Part shown: one piece after another, positions 1-10,814 of the stretch
Position numbering within the stretch: the first letter of the stretch is position 1
Layout of the letters: every line of letters begins with the position of its first letter
From: Bidens hawaiensis
Lineage: Eukaryota > Streptophyta > Magnoliopsida > Asterales > Asteraceae
Reading direction: 5' to 3'
Assembly: GCA_021521415.1 (NCBI GenBank)
Contig: JAIQDT010000168.1
Span: 1,124,501 to 1,188,500, forward strand
Length of the DNA: 64,000 nt
The notes under the pieces: generated by a model
Database searches by the model: none
Told to the model about the DNA's origin: nothing
Seen by the model: the letters and a program-made list of their open reading frames with translations, nothing else
Made by a program: the position numbers and the translations under genes

Positions 1-445
1 AATAAAAAAGTACGTCACGTCGGTGGAGGATCATTCACTAGCTATACAATCAAACATGTATAATTAACCAAATTGTTAACTATTACTGAATTTCTTTTAT
101 AAAATTAAGAGTAAGGTAGTTTGATTGGTTGAAAGTAACCAAATTCTTTCTCCCTTGACGCCCTCATCTTCTACTAGTGTAGTGGTTTAACAATGAAATG
201 TTGGGTGAGGTGGAAGGGAGTGACACCCCTATCCCACCATGACGCTTGGTTTTACATAACTTTGTTTATGATATGATCCGACTCTAACCAAACTTATAAA
301 TATAGCAAGGGGAAAAAAAAGGTTTGAGAGTATATAGAAAACTTGAAGGGCCCAAAATGAATAATAATAATAATAATAATTAATTCTTAAACCCGTCTCT
401 CAAGTCGTATACACAAGTTGTTTGTTTCTAGGGTTTGAAAAGCAA
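1..445 (+). promoter_or_regulatory. CSN4 upstream region and 5' leader
   Basis: AT-rich upstream DNA without a coding signal. An (AAT)n run lies at about 359-381. A GGGCCCA core (site II-like) lies near 348-354 and a telo-box type TAGGGTTT at 429-436, only 10 bases before the ATG. Both motif types are known from promoters and leaders of plant housekeeping genes, which fits the gene that follows. No convincing TATA box was identified, so the transcription start is not placed. Confidence 0.5.
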
Positions 446-3400
446 ATGGAGAGTGCATTCGCAAGCGCTTCAGCGATCGGCGACCAACGGCAGAAGATCG
501 AAGAGTACAAGCACATTCTCTCCTCAGTAATCGCTTCAAACGACATCGTACAAGCCAGAAACTTCATAGATCACAGTTACCCTGCCTGCCTTTTTGTTTG
601 TTTATTATTATTATTATTCTGTATGATTGATTGATTGTTTGTTTGTAGTTCTTTCGGATGATGTTCCGCTGGTGGTTTCTCGGCAGCTGCTGCAGTCATT
701 TGCTCAGGAGTTGGGGCGGTTGGAGGCGGAGAGTCAGAAGGAGATTGCGCATTACACGCTTCATCAGATTCAGCCGCGTGTTGTCTCCTTTGAGGAACAG
801 GTTTCTCTATATTAATATTAGGTTTTAACTTATGCTAACAGATTATAGTCAATTCAATTTTTCAACTTTTAACTTCTGTCACTGAATGATTGTCAAGTGT
901 ATTATTTAGTGGTTTTTATTAAACTTAGAATAATAAAACTTATCTGAATTGTGATTTATTATTTATTTAAACTAGAGTTTCATGTGGACCCTGCAATTTT
1001 CAGGTCCTTGTAATACGTGAGAAGCTTGCAGATTTGTATGAGTCTGAACAGCTATGGTCAAAAGCAGCACAAATGCTCAGTGGAATTGATCTTGACTCTG
1101 GAATGAGGTATAAGTAAGAATGATTTGTTTGTTACTTGTTTACTCTATGAGGCTACTACGCGACAGCTCACATGCTGCAATCATTATGGCCAAAAGCAGC
1201 GCATATTCTTTTCATTGACTTCTTTTATGAACCACCTCTAACTTGAACTTCTTTGTGACTATTTTTCATGTTTGCAGAGTGATTGATGATAAATTCAGGT
1301 TGACAAAATGCGTGCAAATTGCTCGACTATACCTGGAGGTATGCTTTTGCTAACCTCAAGAAGCAGTTTTTTTTTCTGTATATAGATATAGATAATATTA
1401 GGCTATATTTGAATATATGATAATCTGAAGGAATTATTATTATTATTACTACTATTATTTGTTTACTTATTTATATGTGCGGACATTCTTACGTTTGTGA
1501 CTGCTTTTTGGCAGGATGACGATGCTGTGAACGCAGAGGCATTTATTAACAAAGCATCATTCATGGTTAGCAACAGTCAGCATGAAGTATTGAACTTACA
1601 GTACAAGGTTGGGATTTATTGGAACTTTGATTTGACTTGATATCTTGTTGAAGTTGTGTTAAATTGACACAGGATTATCTTTTTATTTCTTTCTCCCTTT
1701 AAGGTTTGTTATGCAAGGACTCTAGATTTAAAAAGAAAGTTTTTGGAAGCCGCACTTCGTTATTATGACATTTCACAAATCGAAAAGCGACAAATTGGAG
1801 ATGAGTACGTATTTTATAAGCTCAAAGTTAGACACGTGTTTTTGTTTTTAAATTTTTATGTTATTTACACCTGTTCATTTGTTAAACATCTATTTCATTA
1901 TACATATAATTTTATCTATATTTCTAATTTCATTTGTGTTTTTTTTCATGTCTTTCACAGAGTGATTGATGAAGATGCACTTGAGCAAGCCCTAGCTGCT
2001 GCAGTGACTTGCACAATTTTGGCTGCTGCGGGCCCACAACGTTCTCGCGTTCTTGCAACTCTTTACAAAGTAAATGTTTCTGGCAAGGTTTAAAAAGGCG
2101 GAAACGAGCCTCGAGGCGTTTTCCGTCAGACTCTCGAGGCGTAAGCCTCGAGGCGGACGGAGGCGTAAGCCTCAAAACATTATTAAAAAGTATTAAAACT
2201 ATATATATAATCTATAAAAATCGCACTTTAACATAAAATAAACATTATGAATATTATAAAACCTTATTTAGTAATAAAACAAACATCATAAAATAGTTCA
2301 ACCACTAATTTAAATAAAAACAAACATCATAAAGTAGTTTTTTGTTGTCGTGTCTGTGTTGCTGTTGCTTGGTGTTGTGAAAGGAGGCACACCAATTAAA
2401 CACTAACCATTACACAGTTAAACGATGATGTTTTTTAAGTACACTAACAGTAAATGTTGGGCTGGCCCACTAATTAAGCCTCAACGCCTCGCCTCGAAGC
2501 CTCACCGCCTCAAACCGCCTCGGACCGCCTCATAAAGGTCGAGGCTTAGGTTTCAGTAAACCCTATTGAGGCTAAGCCTTTTATGCGTTTTTCCACCGAG
2601 GCGTAAGCCTCGAGGCGCGCCTCAGAAAGCCTTTTTAAACCATGGTTTTTGGTATATGACATCATCACAACTTTGTAATCATTTTTGTGTCAATAATACA
2701 TTTATATGTTTAATTTTTTTTCTAAAAGGATGAAAGATGCTCAAGGCTAAAGATTTATCCAATTTTACAAAAGGTATTATATTTAACCAAAAGTGAACTC
2801 TTCCAAAAGATTGTTATTTTACTGTAAAAGGTGTGTATAAGTTATATAACTGTTTTGAGCTTTTCAGGTGTACTTAGAGAGAATCTTGAGGAAACCTGAG
2901 ATAGATTCATTTTCTGAAGAACTGAAAGTACATCAGGTATTGTTACAACTCTAAATTGCAATTTAACCTATTATTTTATAAAGTAATTGTTTTAGGGATG
3001 TTTCTATCTTTAACAGGTCAAACAGTTAGAATACAAAACTTACCATAAAATAAAATGGGTCGATTGGTGGAACATCTGCCCAAAGCGCATTTTAAGTTTT
3101 TAACTCAAAACCTTTTAATCTTTTATTAAAAAGTTGAATAATATAATTTGGCTTCATATTTGACACATTAATTATCTATTAGAGCATCTGCAATTTGGGC
3201 AAAAATGTTTTGAGTCAACCAGCCCATACTATATAGGGGTGTAAAGTGTAAACGAGCTGACTGAGCTCGGCTCGTTTTGAGCACTTCTTGTAAAGCCCGA
3301 ACTCGGTTTGTGAGTTGTTATTTCAAGCTTGAGTTTGGCTCATTTTGAGCTCTTTTTGTAAAGCTTGAGCTCAGCTCGTGAGCTGTTCTTAAGCTCGGGC

Positions 3401-5243
3401 TCAGCTCGTTTGTTGTTTATTACATAATTTATATACATTTTAAATTATTTTTGAATTATAAATTATAATTTTATATAACACAGCATATAAGATCTTATCA
3501 TAGTTTTATATATAATAAATATTACTATATAAACATAACAATGAACAGTAATATTTATTATATATGGTATTATAAATTATAATTAAAATGTTTGACCAGT
3601 CATGAAGATGGTTTTTAATTGTGATAGGCTGTTGCTATATGTGATTCTGACAGTTATTTTTTTTTAACAGAAAGCACTTTTACCTGACAATTTTACTGTG
3701 CTTGATCGTGCAATGATCGAACATAATCTCTTGAGTGCAAGCAAACTGTATACAAACATAAGGTATGTGTTTATGTTATTCGAAGCATAAAATATTAAAC
3801 TAGAAGTAATTTGTGAAATGTGAGAATCTAAAAATCACATTATATGAAGTTATGAAATCTTTCATTAATGAATAGTTATCTATTTTTCTATTTGGAAATT
3901 AGCTTTGATGAGCTGGGCACACTGTTGGGCATTGAACCTCACAAGGTATGCTTTTGGTTTCATTAGGATTTATTTTTATTATTATTACTATTGTATTTAT
4001 TATAATGTTATTATATATCATCATCATTATTATTAATTTGATTTAACCTCGTTGGAGGATATAATAAATGGAACCTGTTTGTTCTTTTCAGGCAGAAAAG
4101 ATTGCATCAAGAATGATCTGTGAAGATAGAATGAAGGGGTCAATTGATCAGGTAATTATACTATTTGCTTGCTTGCGTGCATATTCATACTTAGGTTAAA
4201 GAAAAGTTTAATGGGTTGATGTGGAGTGAAAATATATTTTTTGGTGGGTTGGGTAAAGTGAGGTGGGTCCACTCCACACAGACTTTTTATTTATTTTTTG
4301 TCATCAAGGGTATTTGTCAATTTTAAACATTATCAAAAAAGGTTAATAGTATCTTACGGTGGGGACTAAATGCGTTCCTTTTTCGAAAATCACTTGACTG
4401 AAGGTATTATTGTCGAAAGCAATGTTACAAATCTGTAATATAGGTAAAACAGCAGGGACCATCTGTGTAATTTGTTATAATTACAAAAAAGCTACTTTAA
4501 TATGATGTTAATATAGTTTTTGCAATAATAAATTAATTTAAAAAGCTATGCGCATTATTACACTAGTAGATTCGCGAAGCTTGACACATTTATCTCATAT
4601 CCTTTTTTAAATAATTGTATCCATGTCGGTTATTTTTCACATGGTACACTAGTAGATTCGTTAACTTTGACACATTTATCTCATATTCTCTTTAACTAAT
4701 TGTGTTCATGTCGGTTATTTTTCACATGGTTTAATGGAAGTATTTGACTATTTGTTTTAGTCCAAAATACCATTAAGCAAAAATAGAAAGAACTTGTGAA
4801 CCAAAAACAAATTCATACACAATCTTTGATGACGAAAATGGGCAGTTAGGCAATTTAAGCCTTGGACTCCGCCAAAAAACAAGGCTCATATTTTCATGTA
4901 TACTTCAAAGTGAATTTATGTTCCCGTTCTAGCACAATAAAAACAGTTATGCAACATCTGATTAATGTTTGGTGTTTTCAAATTTCAGGTGGAAGCAGTT
5001 ATTCACTTTGAGGATGGTAATGAAGAACTTCAGCAATGGGATCAACAGGTGCTAATTATTTATTGGATTAGTAATTATTTTTTTTGTTTATTTAACTCAA
5101 TATAGAAACTGTAAGCAACTCATATATCATCTTCCAAATATTTACATTATTTGTTTGTTTTTTTCCAGATTTTTGGACTTTGTCAAGCTTTGAACGATGT
5201 TCTTGATAGCATGGCTAAGAAGGGGTTGGCGATTCCTGTCTAA
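446..5243 (+). CDS. CSN4: COP9 signalosome complex subunit 4, 14 exons
   Basis: CSN4 is a PCI-domain subunit of the COP9 signalosome, the nuclear/cytosolic complex that removes NEDD8 from cullins and so controls SCF-type ubiquitin ligases. Exons read from conserved protein sequence and GT/AG borders: 446-575, 649-800, 1004-1107, 1278-1338, 1515-1607, 1704-1804, 1961-2069, 2729-2773, 2868-2936, 3671-3762, 3903-3945, 4092-4151, 4989-5048, 5169-5243. They sum to 1194 nt, giving 397 aa plus TAA, the same length as I recall for Arabidopsis CSN4. Family landmarks include GDQRQKIE near the N-terminus, [20 protein letters not shown] across exon 2, [15 protein letters not shown] in exon 5 and the C-terminal SMAKKG end. 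All junctions keep frame and no internal stop is seen, so the gene looks functional despite repeats inside its introns. Exact borders are by eye. Confidence 0.97.
2084..2644. mobile_element. hAT-type MITE in CSN4 intron 7
   Basis: A 561-bp insertion bounded by imperfect terminal inverted repeats: CAAGGTTTAAAAAGGC on the left and the complement of CATGGTTTAAAAAGGC on the right. It is flanked by near-identical 8-bp target duplications, GTTTCTGG at 2076-2083 and GTTTTTGG at 2645-2652. An 8-bp duplication and a CA..GG terminus are typical of hAT elements. There is no coding capacity. Both ends are packed with short GAGGC/GCCTC palindromes (AGGCGTAAGCCTCGAGGCG at 2137 and again near 2599). It lies between exons 7 and 8 and spliced frame is unaffected. 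Confidence 0.8.
3228..3425. repeat. GAGCTCGGCTCG-rich repeat in CSN4 intron 9
   Basis: A GC-richer island in an AT-rich intron, with repeated GAGCTC / GCTCG / GAGCT words and a GGGGTGTAAA start near 3236. A similar island occurs at about 53395-53725. This composition resembles a common plant non-autonomous transposon type, but I could not define termini or a target duplication. Confidence 0.4.
4560..4730. repeat. 86-bp direct tandem duplication in CSN4 intron 12
   Basis: Two adjacent copies, 4560-4645 and 4646-4730. Each begins ACACTAGTAGATTCG and ends TTATTTTTCACATGGT, with scattered substitutions in the middle. No coding role; it lies in the 837-bp intron between exons 12 and 13. Confidence 0.8.
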
Positions 5244-5592
5244 CTCATTGTTTTTCATTCAGTACACATCTCGTCAACCATTTTGTTTTTGTAATTAGTT
5301 TTCATTGAGTTCTTACTCTGTCAGTTTATAACAATAGATTTGGCATTAGACATTGTTTTGTTTTACAGTTATACTCTTCGTAATTCACTAGGTTTTTAAG
5401 CGTTTTATGTTCACGTCACATGATTATTTATTCCTTTCAAGTTGACCACAATAATCATTTCGACAAGTCTTGTATAATCTTAAATTTCACACACAGCAAA
5501 ACTGAGGGTTCTAAGGATGGTGAAATATAGGTAAGCCATATGCCTAGCTGCTTTTGGCTTCAAAAACAGTATCTGGACATAAAAAGTTTATA

Positions 5593-5594
<2 letters not shown>
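5244..5594 (+). other. CSN4 3' flank
   Basis: T-rich sequence following the CSN4 stop codon. It must contain the 3' UTR and polyadenylation site, but no single canonical AATAAA was assigned. No other gene is seen. Confidence 0.4.

Positions 5595-5623
<29 letters not shown>
5595..5623. repeat. (AT)n microsatellite
   Basis: Uninterrupted AT dinucleotide run, about 14 repeats, directly abutting the left end of an inverted-repeat element. Confidence 0.95.
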
Positions 5624-5626
<3 letters not shown>

Positions 5627-6330
5627 AAAGTGAATATGGGGCTGTTAAGCACCTAAGCTTACATGTGAAACCATCAAAACTACGTAGTTTTGATTAAATT
5701 ATTAGTTGACCTTAAACCACATGCCCTAAATTTACTCCAATGTTAATTCTTTTCTTAATTTACGTCGTCTTTTTTTCTTTTTCTTTGGTATATAACTTTT
5801 ACGAAACTGGTTTTCATCTCATGTTTCATGGATAATTGATTCGATAAACAATACTGCCATTTAAATTCAAATTCTAAATTTATAATGGAGAAGCAATTTT
5901 TATTGTAAATTGTTTTTTAATTCAAAATCAACATAGTATCCTAGATTATTTGTCTTCATCGAAATTGAATATTTTATTCTGACTTGATTATTGGCTAACA
6001 TGTTTAAAGAAAATTCAGACTCAATTATTTGTGCCTATCGATTGAAACATTGTAGTTTTATATGTACCGGGTTTAGGAGATTATTAATCTAAGAAATTGT
6101 GCTTGAAGATTAAAGATTAAGTTGAAGATTTGATTGCAATCTGTAAATTGATAGTCAACGATGATGAATAATATATTATTATTTTAACCAGAGTTTGCTT
6201 AAGTGTAGGAGAAGAAACAAAAATCAAAGCAGAATAAAATTAGTTTTTAACAAAGTTTTAATCAAAACTACGTAGTTTTGATGGTTTCACATGTAAGCTT
6301 AGGTGCTTAATAGCCCCATATTCACTTTTC
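5624..6330. mobile_element. Inverted-repeat (foldback/MITE-like) element
   Basis: Long terminal inverted repeats of about 70 bp enclose about 560 bp of AT-rich, non-coding DNA. The left arm (5624-5697) starts GGGAAAGTGAATATGGGGCT; the right arm (about 6257-6330) is its complement with few mismatches. Each arm carries a perfect 22-bp palindrome built on the half-site ATCAAAACTAC (5673-5694 and 6261-6282). No target duplication is clear because the left side runs into the AT microsatellite. The superfamily is not assigned. Confidence 0.65.
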
Positions 6331-6755
6331 TCTTTTTAAGGCATATTAAAATATATTTACTTAAAATCATGTCATTGTAGTTAGTAATATCTATAATAAC
6401 ATTAATAATTCTATGGTATAATAATATTAATATATAAGTGTTTCAATAAATATATTCATAATAAATCGAGTTCCCATATTCACTTTCCCCTTTTTAAGGC
6501 ATATTAAAATATACGTAGTTTTGATGGTTTCACATGTAAGCTTAGGTGCTTAATAGCCCCATATTCACTTTTCTCTTTTTAAGGCATATTAAAATATATT
6601 TACTTAAAATCATGTCATTGTAGTTAGTAATATCTATAATAACATTAATAATTCTATGGTATAATAATATTAATATATAAGTGTTTCAATAAATATATTC
6701 ATAATAAATCGAGTTCCCATATTCACTTTCCCCTTTTTAAGGCATATTAAAATAT
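6270..6755. repeat. Two tandem copies of a 243-bp unit
   Basis: Units 6270-6512 and 6513-6755 appear nearly or completely identical and have equal length. Each contains the right arm of the preceding inverted-repeat element plus downstream AT-rich DNA ending in AAGGCATATTAAAATAT. This looks like a recent local duplication of the element end. Confidence 0.85.
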
Positions 6756-7238
6756 ACTTTTTGAATGTTACCTTTTGTTTACTATAACGAATACACTATG
6801 CTTGACCTAAATTAGGAATAAACAAGGCCCTATGTTTTTGGTATTATCTTAATGTCGTTAGTTTAAATATACATGGTCTATATAAGCCCATCAATATACA
6901 AATAAGTCCATTCTACCAGTATCTCTCTAACTCCCCGTCGCAAAGCATGGGTTGTATTACTAGTTTTATGAAAATAGCAAAACGATAGTATGGCAATGGG
7001 CCGGGTTTGGGCTTGGTATTGCTAATCTCAGTCAAATACCCGTTGTAAAATCTTGTACAATACTCGGGTCATTATCTGTTGGGTAGTTGTCGCATATCTA
7101 ATCATCGGGTATTCGGCAATCGGCATACAATGTTGTATCAGGTATGACCGTTAGTTTGTTAAGAAAATTTCCGTTTGGATTTCCATGTATACCATTTTTA
7201 CAATTATATAATTGTTTACTTTTTATTTATATATCAAT
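6756..7238. other. Non-coding stretch; possible Helitron 3' end
   Basis: No gene. At 6931-6963 the sequence runs CCCCGTCGCAAAGC...GGGTTGTATTACTAG followed by T, which resembles a plant Helitron 3' terminus (hairpin, then CTAG, insertion before T). The hairpin here is weak and no matching 5' end was found. After it comes a TCGGGTA/ATACCCG-rich unique stretch up to the left LTR of element 2. Confidence 0.3.
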
Positions 7239-7626
7239 TGTAAGTCCCGAATCTGGAACACTACAATTATGATATCAATAAACAAGTATTGGTGCGGAAT
7301 ACCAACACTTGGTGAATCAAGAACACAAGTAAACACAAGAACGTAACAACGGGGTTGCTTCAAAACAAACGTATTATTAATATACGTCGGGTGCTTAAGC
7401 ACTTACAATACTCACGTGTCTAGTAACTCTTAGACGACCAAAACACCAATGAATGAACAACCTAACCCTATACAATACATGCACTATATATAGGAAACCA
7501 AAACACGTAAGCCCAAACGAACCAAAAGCCCTCGGCTTACACAATAAACCCGTGACCCAAGCCCACATACATGCTAAACCCAAATAGAACTAGACTAAGA
7601 ACAAACCATCCAAAACTTGGCCAACA
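7239..7626 (-). repeat. 3' LTR of element 2
   Basis: A 388-bp repeat starting TGTAAGTCCCGAATCTGG and ending GGCCAACA, matching 30000-30399 except for substitutions and two indels. It contains a 10-bp gain near 7330 and lacks the 21-bp GATATCTC/GAGATCTC-containing palindrome that the other LTR carries at about 30288-30308. The divergence indicates an old insertion. Confidence 0.9.
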
Positions 7627-7642
7627 ATCTCTCCCTTGGTTT
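7627..7642 (-). promoter_or_regulatory. Polypurine tract of element 2
   Basis: On the minus strand AACCAAGGGAGAGAT directly abuts the 3' LTR. Such a purine run primes plus-strand DNA synthesis in LTR retroelements. The equivalent position of element 3 (56672-56688) is conserved. Confidence 0.75.
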
Positions 7643-7701
7643 GTAGCTTGTCTTTAATCATGCTTCATATAATCGATGTCGGCATCCTTCAACGTGCCAG
7701 C

Positions 7702-9150
7702 TCAAAACTTGCATCTGATAATAGACGCAACCATACTCGTGTATTCCTTAGCAGCCACTTCAAAAATTGGATCAACGATTATCTGAAACGTGCTGAGAGT
7801 CTTAATATCCCTTTCTCCAAACTTCAACAAATCTCTTGGCTCAACAAATATGTACTGCCCTTTACCATCTTGTAATTTGACGACCACGGTGGCTGTTACA
7901 CTGTCATACATCCAGAACTTCATGTTTTCTAAGGTGCCGTCTGGAATTGCATCAGGTACAAGAATGTGAGTGGCCTTGTTAGTAGCAGGCCACATAACGT
8001 TTACCATTGTCTTACCTGTCCTTGGATCCTTGACCCCCTTTGCTTTCTTCAAAAAGGATTCAGCAGTTGTCATATTAGGAAAACCTCTATCAACTTGACT
8101 TCTCAAAAAGTTCCAAAAATCTGTACCACGCTTGTCATTGGTTGGGTTGGTAAAAAGAGAATTTATCAAGTCACTTAGATATACTTTAGTCTAGGAACCG
8201 AAATATTTCATCTTCTTGTAGTACTCGGTGGTCCCTGTCTTTCTCTTAACCCACCACATAGTCTTTTCGGCATCGAAGCCCCATGACATAACTCCCGAAC
8301 GATCACCATATTGTCTGAGAAGCCTTTTGGGAAAGTGACAATGAATCTGTCTGGATGATCTGATGATTGGACATTTTGATTTGAATTCTTCATTACCAGC
8401 AACCTTTTCTGAATTCTATCAGGTTTTTCTTTGGAGATTGGTGGTGCGTCCATATATTGTTTCAATGTCTCAGACTCATCAATGTTCTCTACAGGGCAAG
8501 TAGTAGAGCTGTCACCTTGATCAACGTTGGGCGTTTTAGAGGCCACATCATCACTGCCTTTAAACTCATCTCCAAACTTCTGAAACAACTTTTGTTGGAG
8601 GTCAAGATACAAAGCCGTTAATTCTCCCATGTTGGACTGTAGTTCTTTAATCTTGGCATCTTTATCAGAGTTACTTGCTTCCAGCTCTTGAATACGAACA
8701 TCTTTAACAACAGAGTCTTGTTCGAGCTCAAAAACTCGACGTTGGAGATCTTGCACGTCAACCGGATCATCTTCTAACACAATGCCCTTACCCTTGTTCT
8801 GTATAAATTTTTCTTGCATGGAAAGAATCTCAGCAATCTTAACAATAACATTCGAACTTGACTGACCTTGATTTTCTGGGCCTGATGAGCTGAAGGGAGC
8901 AGCATTAAATGGCATGTTGGCCTCATCAGTGTGTGGAATATCGGACTCAAAGTCAAAATCACGAGCAAAGTGATCAAACAAATGATCTTGAATTAATTGC
9001 TCAGCAGTGGGTGCACTCGGTTCATCTTGAGTTTCTAGAGCATGTGTCTCGGGTTGTTGAGTTTGTTGAAGTGGGCTATTTGTTGCATCTGTGGTTGGTG
9101 TAGTGGTTGTTTCATGTTCACTTACCAGCACACCAGGCCTCAGATCTTTC
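7702..9150 (-). pseudogene. Element 2 third ORF (env position), C-terminal half
   Basis: Continues the protein that starts at 18445, interrupted by element 1 at 9150/17380. The main open stretches are 9150-8208 and 8169-7702. The first is rich in Q, T, S and D, then has a heptad-like coiled-coil region (LQRRVFELEQ...KIKELQSNMGELTALYLDLQQKL, about 8590-8750). The second has a conserved block with KDPRTGKTMVNVM and SMVASII near the end. A frameshift near 8315 and an in-frame TAG near 8192 break the frame. The same order of blocks is present in element 3 (57898-56701), so this is a true element-encoded protein. I recall related proteins annotated in Asteraceae genomes as synaptobrevin/longin-like; I see no support for that function. 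Confidence 0.7.
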
Positions 9151-10049
9151 TGTTGGGTTTTATAAATGTTTATCAAAGTCAAGTTAACCATATTTAACTA
9201 GAAAAACGCAACGGAAGCTTAGATTATAAATCTTGTTATGAACATACCATTATGTTAAAACTAAAACCCAATTAACAAGGATCAAAATTACAAGAACATA
9301 ATGCTCACAAAATGTAAGTGTACCTTCTTCTACCTTTAGAAGAACAAGCAAGATGTTGAAGATGATGGTGGATGAATGGCAAGCCTCCAAGGAAGAAGAC
9401 CTCAAGAGTGTGATACCCCAAGCTTTTGCAACAACACCAACTTGATTGCTAGGAATTATGAACACTTAAACAAGCTCACCAAGCTCTCCCAAAAAACCCC
9501 AAATGAGCCGTGAGTTTTTGGAAGAAAAGAGAGAGGATTTTTTTTTTTTTTTTTTTGATTCAACTCTTGAATTCAAAATGGGGACAAGATGAAAATTGCA
9601 TGTCTTGTGAATGGTGGAGTATAAAGAGATGGTCCACACAAAAGGACAAAACATTTGGTTGAACCAAAACCACCACCCACATGGGGTGGCCGGTTTTTCT
9701 TTTTTTTTTTTTTTTTTTGTTGTTTTGTTTTAACCATTTAAAACATCTCCTTTTATTTTATAAAACTCATTTTTATAAAATGCACATACATTTATGTAAT
9801 TATTTAACCAATTAAATAATTAATTTATATAAACAAATTATCCAGATAATTTATTTAAATCCTCAAGTGTGTTTGTTTAGAAAACCAATTTTCTACACAC
9901 GTAGTGTTCGGTATTCGTTTAAATGATCAAATCATTAAAAGAATACATTTGGTGTCGTCTAGCTTGTTATTGGGTATGACCCGACTTGGATCAAACACAG
10001 TTAGCCACATTAGTATAATTATGTGTCTCGGGCATACGTAATTCCAACA
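9151..10049 (-). repeat. 3' LTR of element 1
   Basis: 899 bp, starting TGTTGGGTTTTATAAATG and ending ATTCCAACA on the plus strand. It contains two T tracts of 19 bases each (9538-9556 and about 9700-9718). It corresponds to 16479-17379. Confidence 0.95.
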
Positions 10050-10064
10050 ATCTCCCACTTGCAC
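10050..10064 (-). promoter_or_regulatory. Polypurine tract of element 1
   Basis: On the minus strand GCAAGTGGGAGATTG leads straight into the 3' LTR, the expected plus-strand priming site. Confidence 0.75.
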
Positions 10065-10814
10065 GAGATACATAGAAAATTAATGCAAGTGGTGAATACC
10101 GCCTAACAACAGTTCACCACCCCTAATGTGTTTGACGAAGTGCCATTCAATAACATCATCCCTTCAAGTCCCTTACTTGATATGATTTAGGTGAATCTAT
10201 CATTATATCCCTTTGTTACTAGATGTCATGTTGAATCTAAGAGACATAGGTGATCATTCTCTTTACAATTCAACTTTATCAGGCCTTAGACATCTAAACT
10301 CTCAACACATAAGAGGAACAAATTCCGTCTTGACTGTATACGCCTCTCACTATCACTTTATACTCCACCTGAGCTCATCCTTATGTACCATCTTTTACGA
10401 ATAGCGAAGGGGAGAGTCAAAGTGTAATACTCGGTGAAAATCAAGACCCAATATACATCTCAGGTCTAAGGATAATATGAAATTCTCCTTTACTCAAGAT
10501 TACTAATGATCAAGTCAATCGACTCCATGTAGTAATATTGAGAGCGGGTCAGTCCAATATTTGTATCCCACAAATATCTATGAACTTTGGCAGCAAACCT
10601 ATGCTCCATATTCATTTCTTATGAATATCCACCAAACCTAGTTCATAATAGTCTTGCTTCATATTTGTTCCCACAAATGTGATCGACTACGGACTTTTAG
10701 AATAAGATAACTTATTCATGGATTAAACATGCAATATTAGAATTTAACTCAAGATTCCATAATCATATAAAAGAGTTAAATTACAAAAGTCTTTTAAACG
10801 TAATACAAAATAGA
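10065..10814 (-). other. 3' untranslated region of element 1
   Basis: About 750 bp between the end of gag-pol and the polypurine tract. Short ORFs only, none resembling a known protein. It has no third ORF, unlike element 2. Confidence 0.6.

Noticed and set aside
1930..2236. ORFs on both strands over CSN4 exon 7 and intron 7
   Set aside because: Shadows of the exon and of the GAGGC-rich MITE.
6931..6963. Helitron 3' end with CTAG before T
   Set aside because: Kept only as a low-confidence note because the hairpin is weak and no matching 5' end was found.
9250..9465. 71-aa ORF present in both LTRs of element 1
   Set aside because: Non-coding LTR sequence; useful only as evidence that the LTRs are identical there.
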